From assembly GCA_037349315.1 (NCBI GenBank), contig JBAIAC010000600.1, positions 1 through 64,000 on the forward strand: 64,000 bases of DNA. The letters run 5' to 3'. The notes beneath the pieces are model-generated. The model did not search any database, was not told the origin of the DNA, and saw only the letters and a list, made by a program, of their open reading frames with translations. The translations under genes were made by a program, and so were the position numbers. The DNA comes from Chelydra serpentina. Taxonomy: Eukaryota; Chordata; Testudines; Chelydridae. This document shows, one piece after another, positions 32,400 to 42,331 of the stretch (the first letter of the stretch is position 1; every line of letters begins with the position of its first letter).

Positions 32400-33693
32400 C
32401 TCTTCGTGTGAAATCGCAGATTTTGCTTTTCTCCTCTTTTGAAAACTGCAGGAAGTTCCGGTTCCGTTGGGAAAATTCGTGCCCCCCAGTCCTTGTTCTC
32501 GATCTGGGGGTGCGGGAGGGGGGAAGGGGGTTAGCATTGCCACACAATGGTCTCTTCCACAGCACTCTGGACTCATTCTTTCTGAAATCTGGTTTCACTG
32601 AGACTCTGTTTATCCAGAGTCACTGCATGGAAAGACGAGTAGTGACTCCAGGTGGACAGCGGGGCAAATGAGATCAGCAATTCTCCCTGTGAGGAGGGGC
32701 TCTCATTAGCTGCTCTCCCCAGAGAGCTCAAGGAGGGAAGGCTGCTCCAACACCCTGTCCCTCTCTGCTCAGGATATTGGGGTTCAGCTTCCTGGGTCAG
32801 ATGCTGCAGCCTCCATTGTGACCCGGTCGGGGTTCTGTGCTCGGAAGTGACCTTAATTGAAGCTTCTTCTCTGCCCAGCCCAGGTGATGATTTTCTCCAG
32901 CTGGTACTAGCCCCATAGGGCAGCCCTGGGCCCTGTTAACTAAATTCTGAGCCACAGACTGCAGGTAACTGAAAGACCTCAGGGAAAGTGCTGGGGACTG
33001 GCAAGCAAGTGACTCTGCACAAACAGCCCCTCCTCATTTCTCCTCCCATTAGCAATTGCCAGGAGAAAATCCATCAATGGGAGAGCAAAGAACCCAGGAA
33101 TGGGACTTTCCCAGCCGGAGAGGGGCAAGGAGAGAGGACAGGGGAAGGGGAGACTGAAAGGGGCAGTGGTAGAAATGAGGGGGAGAGAGATTTCCAGCTC
33201 TCTAATCCAGCAGACACATGTATTGCAGCATCCCTGGGCAGAATCACTTTCCAGTGAACAAGAAAAGGATCAGACAGAGGAAAAGCCAGTTCATGACTCC
33301 ATGTTCCTCCTGCTGGGTGTGGCTGCCGTGGGGTCAGTGTCCGAGGGAATCCCCCACAGTGACTCCTTTGGTTCTGCTCTTTTCTAGCCTTGTGTTCAGA
33401 CACTTTGTTACGGGGTGGGGGGAGGGAGAAGGGAGGTTGAACATCTCTCTGTTGGCTTAGCCTGGCAGGAGGAGCCAGGTCTACACTGTAATAAAGAGAT
33501 GAAGCATTTTTCCAGCATCACAGAATCTAGAATGTCTGTCTCCAGGGAAAGGGTCTGGGGGAATCATGCTGTGAAATAAACTAAAGTCTGTTCTGAAACC
33601 CCCACAATTACCCTTCTCACCCACCCAGGCTGCAGAATGACGTCCCTGTTTCGCTCCAGTTCATCCCGTCCTCCCATGGGACACGGAAGGGAA

Positions 33694-33717
33694 ATGGCTG
33701 CAGAGGAACCAGCTCAG
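33694..33717 (+). CDS. KRAB gene start exon, second copy
   Basis: ATGGCTGCAGAGGAACCAGCTCAG followed by the donor GTAGGT encodes MAAEEPAQ in phase 0. It differs from the exon at 22662-22685 by two substitutions, one of which changes Val to Ala. A poly-G run (33731-33752) follows the donor. No KRAB-A exon is found before 64 kb on this strand, so this is probably an orphan leader exon. Confidence 0.55.
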
Positions 33718-34031
33718 GTAGGTATCATCGGGGGGGAGGGGGGGGGGGGGGGCTGGGTTCTGCGGAAGGAAGAGGGACAGCAAATACACCGGAGATGGGA
33801 AGGTTTGCACAGTCTGGTTTGGAGGTTGGCGCGGGGCAGGAAATGCACAGGGTGGAGAAAGGGAGGGGGACAGGATGCGGCAAACCTGCTGGGAGATGTT
33901 TAATAAGCGGCCTAGATTCTAGGACCAGACCCATGAGGTTCCGAGGTCGAAATGCTCTGATTTGTGAAACAGGAAATAACCCACCAACATGGGCCTAAGA
34001 AAACTGACCAGACTCCCAGTGCTGGAGCCTA

Positions 34032-34208
34032 ATCATAGAATATCAGGGTTGGAAGGGACCTTAGAAGGTCATCTCGTCCAACTCCCTGCTCAAAGCAGGA
34101 GCAATCCCCAATTTTTGCCCCAGACTCCTAAATGCCCCCCTCAAGGATTGAACTCACAACCTTGGGTTCAGGAGGCCAATGCTCAAACCACTGAGCTATC
34201 CCCCCGCC
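34032..34208 (-). mobile_element. tRNA-derived SINE with CR1-type tail
   Basis: Minus orientation, full length: the tail (ATCATAGAATATCAGGG) is on the left and the tRNA-like head (TAGCTCAGTGG, reversed) on the right. It is absent from the paralogous place in arm 1 (near 22345). Confidence 0.9.
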
Positions 34209-34237
34209 CCAGCTGCTGTGAGATATGAAGGGGGCAC

Positions 34238-34699
34238 TGTCACGGGAGTGTTGGGGAGTTAGAGCCCTGTACCCCTTTTCGTGGGATTTACTGTGACACT
34301 TAGCCAGCCAGCAGAACAGAAGGTTTATTAAGGACGCCAGGAACACAGTTCAAACAGAGCTTGTGGGTACAAACAGGACCCCTTAGTCGGGCCCTTTAGG
34401 GGCCAGGGAGCTTAGACCCCAGCCTTGGGGCTCCCTGCGTTTTACCACCCAGCTTTAAACTTTAACCAACCAGACCAAACCCTTGAGCAGGCTCTTTTCC
34501 CCTCCCCCGGCTTCTTTTCTAGGCTTTGTCCATTTTTCCAGGCAAAGGTGTCACCTCTCCCAACCCCTCTTCTGGCTCATGTTACAGCCTCAGGTATCTT
34601 CCTTCAAGGGAAGTCTCCCATCCCCAATGCAGCCAGTCCCAGTGAACCTCCCCCACAACACTCCCAGGTCAAATCCACCCCGCTCCCTACTTCGTCACA
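34238..34699 (-). mobile_element. Solo LTR with 5-bp target duplication
   Basis: Minus orientation: TGTGACGAAGTAGGGAG start at 34699, CTCCCGTGACA end at 34238. AATAAA reads on the minus strand at about 34323-34328. GGCAC flanks both sides (34233-34237, 34700-34704). The paralogous arm at 22317-22321 has this 5-mer once and no LTR, confirming the insertion. 462 bp, no internal retroviral sequence. Confidence 0.9.
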
Positions 34700-34808
34700 G
34701 GCACCCACCAGTGAGGCTTAGGGGAGATTCCCCTCCCTTCATATCCAGCTCCTCACAATGAGGAAGGTGTTGGGCTTCCTACCAGAGATCTCTCCCTGGA
34801 CCCTGCTA

Positions 34809-34830
34809 GGGTCAAATCCAAATGCCCCCT
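34809..34830 (+). pseudogene. tRNA-Cys 3' fragment
   Basis: GGGTCAAATCCAAATGCCCCCT is the T arm and 3' acceptor strand of tRNA-Cys. The 5' two-thirds are missing, replaced by KRAB-arm sequence. The downstream flank (34840-35030) matches that of the Cys genes at 15408 and 49097. Confidence 0.75.
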
Positions 34831-35109
34831 TGCAAGCCTGTTCCTTTAACAAAAATAATTACAAATCTATTTCCATTCTGTTCAGGAGTTCCGCTGAATA
34901 GGGATGAGTGAAAACACTCAACATTTCCCTGTGCAAATGCATAAAAACCTAGCAAACACGTCCCTCGGCTGAAATCAGTTCTAATCCTCCAAGTGTCTAG
35001 TTTATGTTTTCATCAATTAAACAAAGCTATAATATGAAATCACATTTGCAGGTCCTTGGTCTCCATGGGCGACAATGTGCAGAAGAACAAGAACCCCGTC
35101 CAGTTGGGA
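34831..35109 (+). repeat. Cys duplicon flank
   Basis: Includes the ACAAAAATAATT and AAAACACTCAACATTT text shared with 15488-15585 and, inverted, 48820-48880. No hAT insertion here. No gene. Confidence 0.65.
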
Positions 35110-35239
35110 GGAACGGACTCACATCTTGCTGGGAACTCGGCTCCTTGTGCCCAGAGTGTCTCTGGCCCCTCCGTAGATGACCCGAGAAACACAGTGTCCG
35201 TCTTCTCTAAAGAAGTGCTTGGAGAGCTTTTCCCCATAT

Positions 35240-35312
35240 GACCGCGTGGCCTAATGGATCAGGCGTCTTACTTCGGATCAGAAAATTGAGGGTTCAAGTC
35301 CCTTTGCGGTTG
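35240..35312 (+). tRNA. tRNA-Arg (TCG), slightly decayed
   Basis: Acceptor GACCGCG pairs with TGCGGTT using two wobbles. The anticodon loop CTTCGGA gives TCG. The anticodon stem TCTTA/TCAGA has one T-C mismatch, and box B is GGTTCAAGTCC. D-arm variant GGATCAGGC as in its relatives. It may still be transcribed, but the stem mismatch suggests relaxed selection. Confidence 0.78.
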
Positions 35313-35577
35313 TGCTTTGTACTGAACGTCCAGCTTTTTTCAGGGCTGGAGCCTTTTCTTGGCTGCTCTGGCTTCAGCTACAGCCCGAGGAAGGAGGTTG
35401 TCAGGGGTTCCCTCCCCATTCTGAACTCTGGGGTACAGTCATGGGCACCTGCATGAAAGGCCCCCAAAGCTTATTTTTACCAGTTTAGGATAAAAACTTC
35501 CTCAAAGCACAAATCCCTTTTCTCCTTGAACGGTACGCTGCCACCACCAAGTGATTTAAACAAACATTCAGGGAGGG

Positions 35578-36259
35578 TGTAACGAAGTGGGACTGTTCCT
35601 AATGTTTCCTCTGAATACTGAGTGGGTGCCTCAGTTTCCCCTATGCCTCAGTTTCCCCTCTGCATTTCTTAAGTCTCTAGGTGGTGGGATAAGGGTGTGT
35701 GATTGTTGCAAAGCCCTAGAGGGCCAGTGTGATGACACAGCATGGCCGACACACTGTCTCCTGGCAACTGCTGGCCTGGGCCCCTTCCCTGCAAAGGCGC
35801 CGGCTGAAGGGGCTGGAGAACAAAGGGATCAGGTGATCTCCTGGCCCAGGAAGGAGACAAAGGCAGAGGAGGGGCTGGAGAGTTTGGAGCTGGCTGGGCA
35901 CATGGAGGGAGGTCCAGATGGGCTCTGGCCTCCCCACTCCCCAAGATGGACCTGACTGAGGGGTCCTGTTCTCTGTACCTACAAGCTCTGGTTTAGACTC
36001 TGTTCCTGTCGTCTAAGAAACCTCCTGTTTTACTGGCAGGATGAGAGTCACGTCTGACGGCGGAGTTGGGGGGCAGGGGCCCTCTGGCTTCCCCACGAGC
36101 CCCGCTGGGTGAAGAAGGGGATGCTGAATGCTCCGGGTCAGACCCAGGAAGGTGGAAGCTGGGGAAGCTTCTTTCCCTGGAGACAGTCGGCTCAGCGAGG
36201 AGGCTCCTCCAGAGTCCTGACTGGCTTCGTAGGGAGCAGTTCCAGAGCATCGCCCGACA
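35578..36259 (+). mobile_element. Solo LTR, co-duplicated with Arg-TCG
   Basis: Begins TGTAACGAAGTGGGACTG. Matches 14530-15203 and inverted 51837-52516. The polyadenylation signal is AAGAAA here instead of AATAAA, and a short internal duplication of GCCTCAGTTTCCCCT occurs near 35630. The end is CGCCCGACA, a 15-bp-shorter form than at 15203. Confidence 0.75.
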
Positions 36260-36299
36260 GGGGCATCGACAGAGCAGTGACTGGGGAGCCCAGCCCCTC

Positions 36300-36810
36300 A
36301 CAGCCCCTCCCCCTCACTCTGACACCCCCATGGACCCTCCCCCTCACAGCCCCTCCCCCTCACACTGACACCCCCATGGACCCTCCCCCTCACAGCCCCT
36401 CCCCCTCACACTGACACCCCATGGATGGACCCTCCCCCTCACAGCCCCTCCCCTTCACACTGACACCCCCATGGACCCTCCCCCTCACAGCCCCTCCCTT
36501 CACACTGACACCCCCATGGACCCTCCCCTCACAGCCCCTCCCCCTCACACTGACACCCCCATGGACCCTCCCCCTCACAGCCCCTCCCCCTCACACTGAC
36601 ACCCCCATGGACCCTCCCCCTCACAGCCCCTCCCCTCACACTGCACCCCCATGGACCCTCCCCCTCACAGCCCCTCCCCTCACACTGACTCCCCCATGGA
36701 CCCTCCCCCTCAGAGCCCCTCCCCCTCACACTGCACCCCCATGGACCCTCCCCCTCACAGCCCCTCCCCCTCACAGCCCCTCCCCTCACAGCCCCTCCCT
36801 TCACACACGC
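36300..36810 (+). repeat. 46-bp tandem repeat
   Basis: Unit: ACTGACACCCCCATGGACC plus CTCCCCCTCACAGCCCCTCC-CCTCAC, about 11 copies with small indels. The inverted arm has an equivalent array at 51400-51795. The related locus at 15.2 kb lacks the expansion. Confidence 0.93.
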
Positions 36811-37324
36811 AGGGACTTGTTCGCTGGGCTCTGACATTACAAACCCAGCGGGGAGGTTTCTGAGGATTTACTCCCTGAGCCCCTCCCCCTCTCACCGCTC
36901 CCCTGAGTGCAGAGGGGCTGGGCTCAGGCAGCCAGTTTCACCCAGGGATTTCCCAGCCCAGGCCCCCGAGTCTCCTCTGCCCGTATCTACCAGTGACACT
37001 GCGCGTGGGCGGCGGCTACAAGGGGCTCGGGGAGGCTGAACCTCCCCAAATGGGGCAAGAAATGCTGGTGTGACGCACCCCCCTTGGAGGGGGGCTGGGC
37101 CGCTGCCTTGGGACAGACCCTCCCGAGGAGTGGGGGAGCCACCGGCACTCAGACCTCACGCACAGGCCTGGCTCTCGCCTTCAGCCCAGGCAGCCAGAGG
37201 GGCCGGGGAGCTCCCTGGCAGTCCCACACCTCAGCCACCTCCTGCCTCACGGCCTCGGCTCCTGGCGCTCTGCTGGTCGCCCCCTCGCTTGGAGGCCCAG
37301 AGCAAAAAGAAACAAGCACCTGCC
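36811..37324 (+). repeat. Duplicon interior, no gene
   Basis: Matches inverted 50880-51400. No domain recognised; open frames are shared only by duplication. Confidence 0.6.
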
Positions 37325-37396
37325 TAGCAGAGGATGGTTTCGATCCATCGAGCTCTGGGTTATGGGCCCAGCACGCTGCCGCTGCGCCACTCTGCT
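37325..37396 (-). tRNA. Initiator tRNA-Met (CAT)
   Basis: 72 nt with all hallmarks of eukaryotic initiator Met: A1-T72 end pair, acceptor AGCAGAG/CTCTGCT, anticodon stem CTGGG/CCCAG with three G-C pairs, loop CCCATAA (C33, anticodon CAT), and T loop ATCGAAA with A54 and A60. Discriminator A. D loop AGCGGCAGCGTGC differs by one base from the mammalian form. Its product starts translation. Paralogues: 50807-50878 (nearly intact) and pseudogenes at 10033, 12216 and 12650. Confidence 0.95.
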
Positions 37397-37789
37397 GGGT
37401 CTCTGCCTCCAGCATCCAGCACCCAGCCTCCAGCATCCACACTAGCGCCTTGCGAGCGCTGGCGCTGGCCAGCAGAGATCTCAGCCACAATGCCCCAGAT
37501 GGGCAAACGCTGTGGGCTCCTGAAGCCTCTGCCCCCCTATGGATGTGGGCTTTTGTTCTTCCCTTGCTCTTTCTCAGCGAGGGGAAGGAAAGAAGCTCTC
37601 CTTCAAGCTGGAGTCACAAGGGCGAGGTAAGGATGACTTCCTGGGAGCCGGCTCCAGTTCTTTGTTCTACCAGCCGACCCACCGAAGAGCTGCCACCACT
37701 TTCTCCAGGTTCGCCCATCGGTGTGTGCCAGGGCGAGCGCCAGCCAAGTGGATGGAATTTGAAGGGAAGGGGCAAAGCATGGTGAGAGA

Positions 37790-37862
37790 GTTTCTGTGGT
37801 GTAGTGGTTATCACGTTTGCCTAACATGCAAAAGGCCTCTGGTTCGAAACCAAGCAGAAACA
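37790..37862 (+). tRNA. tRNA-Val (AAC)
   Basis: 73 nt. Acceptor GTTTCTG/CAGAAAC perfect, discriminator A. Anticodon arm TTTGC CTAACAT GCAAA, anticodon AAC (A34 would become inosine). Box A TGGTGTAGTGG and box B GGTTCGAAACC are intact. The T stem TCTGG/CCAAG has one mismatch. It lies 393 bp from the initiator Met on the other strand. Paralogue inverted at 50342-50414. Confidence 0.9.
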
Positions 37863-38236
37863 TGACGGTTTCCTTTTCCCTAACTGTCCAGCAAGGCATT
37901 TCTCCATCTGCCACTGGCCTGTCCTTGGCATAACCCCAACCCCTGCAGGACAGAGGGTGGGGAAATGAGCTGAGAAAGCACCTTGGCATCAGCGAGGGAA
38001 AACTGCAGGATCTCGGCCAGTCGCCTCTTGGAGCCTTGTGGGTTTGCTGTAGACCCAGAAGCCTTTTTTCCTCCAGACTGTGAGGCCAGTGGGCGTGTGA
38101 GCAAGTCCCAGGCAGTAAATGGCCCTTCCTAGGAAAGCCCAAGTCCTGAAAAGAAAAGAGTAACATCAAAGAGGGGACTGAAGAGCTGACTCCTGACGCT
38201 CTCAGGGGGCACCGCAGGGGGAAATGATCTTCCCTA

Positions 38237-38309
38237 CACTTCACCAGGAACTTGAACCCTGGACCCTCAGATTAACAGACTGACGCTCGACCAACTGAGC
38301 TCGCCGGGC
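38237..38309 (-). pseudogene. Lys-TTT-like tRNA with GTT anticodon
   Basis: The minus-strand body follows tRNA-Lys (GCCCGGC-GAGCTCAGTTGG, GGTCCAGGGTTCAAG). The anticodon loop is CTGTTAA, giving GTT (Asn) instead of TTT. The anticodon stem has a T-T mismatch, and the 3' acceptor strand (GTGAAGT) cannot pair. The flank (38050-38180) matches that of the Lys-TTT gene at 42259, so this is its decayed direct duplicate. Confidence 0.8.
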
Positions 38310-38960
38310 TCACATATGGAAAGAGTAAGTTTGGTGCAGAAGAGAAACTCGCCAAGCATAGGCGTGCGCAGCACATTTCACTAGGGTGTGCACCCAGGGA
38401 GCCCTGCCCTAGCCCCACCCCCATCCACTCCCTCCCACTTCCAGCCCCCTCAAAATCCCCAACCCCCCATGCTCCTTGTCCCCTGACTGCTCCCTCCTGG
38501 GACCCTGCCCCTAACTGCCCCCCAGGACCCCACCCCCTATCTAAACCTCGCTGCTCCTTGTCCCCTGACTGCCCCCTGCTGAGACCCCCCCACTGTAACT
38601 GCCTCCCTAGGACCCTACCCGCTACCTGTCCCCTGACTGCCCCGACCCCTCTCCACACCCCAGCCCCTGACAGCCCCCCCCGAACCCTTCACCCATCCAA
38701 CCCCCACCCCCCCGCTCCTTGTTCCCTGACCATCCCCTCCAGAGACCCCCCTGCCCCCTAATCACCCCCGGGACCCCTCCAACTATCCAACCCCCCTGTC
38801 CCCTGACTGCCCCGGCCCCTAGCCACACCCCCACCCCTGACAGCCCCCCTGGGACTCCCACGCCCTATCCAGCCCCCCCCATTCCATGTCCCCTGACTGC
38901 CCGTCCCCTGACTGCTCCCTCTGTAGGGCTGTTTTAACCCCTCCCGGGCAGGAGCAGGTA
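38310..38960 (+). repeat. C-rich tandem-like dispersed repeat
   Basis: Imperfect units around TTGTCCCCTGACTGCCCC and GGGACCC-CACCCC repeat about every 60-80 bp. This is a type of repeat common in reptile and bird genomes. Open frames here are compositional. Confidence 0.7.
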
Positions 38961-39087
38961 ACCACCCCGCTACACCCACCCATGTCCCTTTTCCCATCTC
39001 TCTCTGCTCCCCACCTCCTGGCAGCTCTGTCTAGTGGCTGCTCCCACCCACACATTCAAAGTGGCAGAGGAAGTTCCCCCTCCTGGG

Positions 39088-39260
39088 GAGGGAAGGTTGC
39101 CTAGTGGTTAAGGCACAGGGTTCAGGTGTTCTGGGTTTGAGTCTCTGCTCTGCCACAGACTCCCTGCTTAGCCTTGGGAAAGTCACTTCACCTCTGTGTG
39201 CCCTAGATCCCACCTGCCAAATGGGGCCAATCCTGACCCTGCCTCCTAGGCTAAATCCAT
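39088..39260 (+). mobile_element. MIR SINE
   Basis: Shows the MIR order: tRNA-like head TTGCCTAGTGGTTAAGGCACAG and GGGTTTGAGTCTC, then the core GCTCTGCCACAGACT and 'ccttgggaaagtcacttcac', then CTCTGTGTGCCCTAG and CCAAATGGGG. MIR is an ancient amniote-wide CORE-SINE, so this copy is old. Confidence 0.8.
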
Positions 39261-39954
39261 TCATGGCTGTGCGGTCGCGGGAGAAATGGAGATACCAGCT
39301 CCACACAGAGTGGGGTCAGGGCTTCAGCCCTGCAGCTTCTGCCACTAGGGTGGGTGGGGCTCCCGAGCCGGGGACTTCAGCCCCACATCTTCTGCCAGGG
39401 TCCAGGGCATCTCCTCTATGCCCCAGTGTGGCTCCTCTTCTCCCTCCCCCCCCGTAGTGCAGCTCCTGTCGGGGTCTGGGCTTCTCCTCCCCCACTCCCC
39501 CCGGCTCCTGCCGGACCCCATCTTCTCCTCCCCTGCCCCAGCTCGGCTCTTCTCCCCCTCCCCCAGTGCAGCTCCTGCCGTGGTCTGGGGCTTCTCCACC
39601 TTCCCCCCTCCCCCACCCAGCATGGCTCCTGCCGGGGTCCGAGGCTTCTCCTCCCCCTAATCCCCCACTGCTCCCAGCCCCAGCCTAGCTGGGCTCCCTT
39701 GGGTCACCGGCTGCCTGCTGTGGCCGGAGCGGAGCCTGGCTGGACGGGAGCAGCCATACTCGCGGACGCCATGGCCATCAGCCCAAGAGGTGCGGGGCGG
39801 CCCTAGGTGAGCAGGGGCCGGCTGTGCTCCCGCCCGCACCTCACCCTAAGGGTGTTTACGTTTAGCAAGGAGCCACCAACCCCCTGGCAAAGCTCAGTAC
39901 CCCAGAGAAAACCTGCCCCCTGCTATTGCAATCACTGATGTATTGGGGATGACG
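39261..39954. repeat. C-rich repeats, no gene
   Basis: 39420-39680 repeats 'gctcctgccgggktctggg' and 'cttctcctccccc' loosely every ~60 bp. No gene recognised. Confidence 0.5.
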
Positions 39955-40430
39955 GGAAAGGGACTGTCTGAATTGTCGAGGCAGGAAAAGGACAACAATC
40001 TACAGCAACGTCATTAACCACAAACACACTCTCATCATGCTCCAGCCAGCAGGGAAATGAGCAGGAATTCTTGCTGTTCAGCCATGGACACACTTACACA
40101 AGGGCACGGCAGTGAGTGTGTTGTGGAAGCTGGTCTGAGGAAACAATTGGAAACGATCACTCAGTGAGAACAGAACTAGAGTGTAGTGAGAAAGTGCACA
40201 AAGCAAGTAGTTGTGGCCGAGTGGTTAAGGCGATGGACTCGAAATCCATTGGGGTTTCCCTGCACAGGTTCGAATCCTGTCAACTACGGAGGAACTTGTG
40301 GTTCTTTAGTTTCAGTCCCTGAGCATCCTTGGTGTCAAGGGGAGCTGGGTCTTGTCTCACTCTCAGGCTGTGTCCACACTACAGAGTTATGCTGCTTTAG
40401 TTGAAGTGTTTTAATTAAACACTCTGCTCC
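39955..40430 (+). repeat. Ser-tRNA duplicon, plus copy
   Basis: Matches inverted 46390-46810 across both flanks and the gene, and inverted 6785-7090 across the 5' flank. Includes the 'tttccaattgtttcc' region (reverse strand) and GAGCATCCTTGGTGTCAAGG. Confidence 0.88.
40207..40288 (+). tRNA. tRNA-Ser (CGA)
   Basis: 82-nt class II tRNA with a fully paired acceptor GTAGTTG/CAACTAC and discriminator G. Anticodon loop CTCGAAA gives CGA. Long variable arm TGGGGTTTCCCTGCA. Box B GGTTCGAATCC is perfect. The body is that of Ser-AGA: its inverted paralogue at 46477-46558 differs at the wobble base (A34 for C34). The anticodon therefore switched after or around duplication while the serine identity elements stayed. 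Likely functional. Confidence 0.93.
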
Positions 40431-41264
40431 TTGTGTCACCAGAGCGCATCCACTCTAGCAACTCTTGCGTCGCCCCAAAGAGCAGTGCACTGTGGGTAGC
40501 TATCGCACTGTGCAACTGGCCGCAGGGGGCTTTGGGAGGGGTTTGCAATGGCTCATGGGCCGGTGCAGCATCACATGATGCAGGTTTCTCTGTCCCATTG
40601 TTCCATGGGCAGCCTACTAGATTGCCAGCTGCTTCTCCACTGCAGTGTGTGTGGCAGGGCAGAGAGTGTGTGACAGAGTGTGTGTATGTGTGTGTGTGTG
40701 TGTGTTGAGGAAGAGTGAGTGTGTCGCACGCTGTCTCTAAGCTCAGACAGCTGCTGGAAGCAACCAGTCCTGAGGCAGGGGGAGGGGGACACCCCAGTAA
40801 TGAGATGGGGGTAGGGGGACAGCCCCAACATCAGCCCCCGCTTCCCTCACTGGTTCAGCACTGCACAGCACAGCAGTGTCTCTCTGTCTCTCTCACACAC
40901 ACACACGCTGCTGCCTGCCTGGCTCTGTGTCGGGGGCCGGAACAGGGGGGTTTAGGGGCCGTGGCCCCAGCACTTTTTACCAGCCAAAAGGACGAAGGCT
41001 GGATGGGGGGATAAGGCAGAGTCTTTGGGGGAAGAGTCGTTCTCTGGGTGTGGCCCCAGGGGCAGGGGAAGGGCAGGGTCTCAGGGAGACGGGGCAGTGT
41101 AGGGTTGGGGTCTCAAGGAGACGGGGCGGTGTAGGGTTGGGGGTCTCAGGGAGAAGGGGTGACGTGAGTGCAGGTCCTTGGGGGAAAGGGGTGTCATTGG
41201 GGCAGCACAGTCCGTAGGCCGGTGCCCCCCCCCCCACTGTAAGAAGCTTCCGCCCCCCAGCTCC
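40431..41264. other. No gene; (TG)n microsatellite
   Basis: A TG-rich run of about 30 bp lies at 40679-40704, and a CA run at 40890-40905. 41080-41160 has a direct repeat of 'cagggagacggggcrgtgta'. No gene recognised. Confidence 0.5.
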
Positions 41265-41520
41265 GTGGTCGCCGTGCGGGGGAGCAGCATCCCCCGGCAG
41301 TGATTTGCTCCTTGCTGCCGGAGCAGAGCAGCAGGCTCAGCCGTCAGAACTTCCCGGAGCGATAAGAGGGGAGGGGCCCAGCCTCTGGAGCAGGAACGCA
41401 GGGCAGGGAGTTCCCGGCGGGCATTGTGGGATACTGGCGGAGGCCAGTTCTGGTGATATAATGACCAGCAGCGTTTACACCGACACTTTGTCACTCTCAG
41501 TTTGCTGCAAAAAGCCCCAC
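41265..41520 (+). repeat. Direct duplicate of 10.35-10.58 kb
   Basis: Same order of text as 10346-10582. At its right end it joins an inverted unit of the 13.2 kb tandem repeat (41518-41560). Confidence 0.75.
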
Positions 41521-42258
41521 GTGGCCACCCAGTGTCACTGTTGCTCTCTGAGACAGATGCTGTGTGCATCTGAGCACCCAGGACCTTCTGTGGAGCTGCC
41601 ATTTCCCTTCCCCTTCTATGGTCTCATCTGTCACTGACTCCAGCCTTTTTTCTATCCATCCTCAGCACCATCCCAACCCAGCTGCACTCGCCTCCAAAAG
41701 ACAGTGTCCCCTGGTGGGTGTAAATCACTGACCACTCACTGCCCCTCCGTTTCCTGACCTCTCAGTCTGTGCAGATGGGACCTTCCTCTCCCACATCCAC
41801 CATCATCCCAAGCAGCACAGCGGGTGGGAATCTTAAAAGTACCCAGGTGACTTACGAGCAGAAACCCCCACAGACCTCCCCTGCAATTGGCACTTGCCCC
41901 TCACTCACTCACTGAGCAGGATTGAAACTCAGGCAGGGAGACTGCTGGGGAGCCTCCCCTCTGGGCGTGAGCAAAGCAGCAGGGTGAGAATTGGGAGAAA
42001 CAGGAAGGCAGCAACAGAGGCAAGGAGACCGAGCTTCCACCTCCACCAGGTGAGAACGCAGCCACCTGGGAGGAACCTGCTTTATGCCCAGAGGCCTTTA
42101 TTCCTCCAGCCTGCGGGGACAGAGGGGAGGTCAGGAAGTTGCCCCTTCAATCCCACACACAAAAAGGCCCTTCTGAGGAAAGGCAAAATCCTGAAGGGAA
42201 AAAGTAACATCAACGAGGACTCCCAAGAGAGAGATTTTGTAAAATGTGAGTAGTTAAT
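41521..42258. other. Lys duplicon flank, no protein gene
   Basis: 42070-42200 matches 38045-38175 (CCTTTATTCCTCCAG and AAAGTAACATCAACGAGG text), identifying the 5' side of the Lys unit. The remainder is unassigned. Confidence 0.45.
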
Positions 42259-42331
42259 CACCTGACCAGGGACTTGAACCCTGGACCCTCAGATTAAAAG
42301 TCTGATGCTCTACCAACTGAGCTAGCCAGGC
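42259..42331 (-). tRNA. tRNA-Lys (TTT)
   Basis: 73 nt. Acceptor GCCTGGC/GTCAGGT with two wobbles, discriminator G. D arm TAGCTCAGTTGGTAGAGC. Anticodon stem CAGA/TCTG with loop CTTTTAA, anticodon TTT. T arm CAGGG/CCCTG with box B GGTTCAAGTCC. All elements look functional. The decayed duplicate at 38237 has lost pairing and changed anticodon. Confidence 0.94.

Larger units (their letters stand above)
32400..34800 (+). repeat. KRAB leader unit, arm 2 of inverted pair
   Basis: Plus-strand counterpart of 22205-24000. It carries the start exon at 33694-33717, then diverges by gaining a SINE (34032-34208) and a solo LTR (34238-34699). Homology resumes up to 'aatgaggaaggtgttgggct' (34757) and stops just before the place where arm 1 continues to its KRAB-A exon, so the A-box exon was lost or never copied here. 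Confidence 0.87.
35110..38110 (+). repeat. Large inverted duplication, arm A
   Basis: Carries in order Arg-TCG, solo LTR, 46-bp tandem repeat, initiator Met (minus) and Val-AAC. The same order occurs reversed at 50170-52990. The first ~1.2 kb is also present at 14070-15350 in direct orientation. The arms are about 12 kb apart. Confidence 0.92.

Noticed and set aside
36300..36810. CRISPR-like regular repeats
   Set aside because: Units are contiguous without unique spacers and the genome is vertebrate; it is a minisatellite.
36390..36837. Repeat-rich frames in the 46-bp array on both strands
   Set aside because: Period not a multiple of three and frames are present on both strands, so they are by-products of the tandem repeat.
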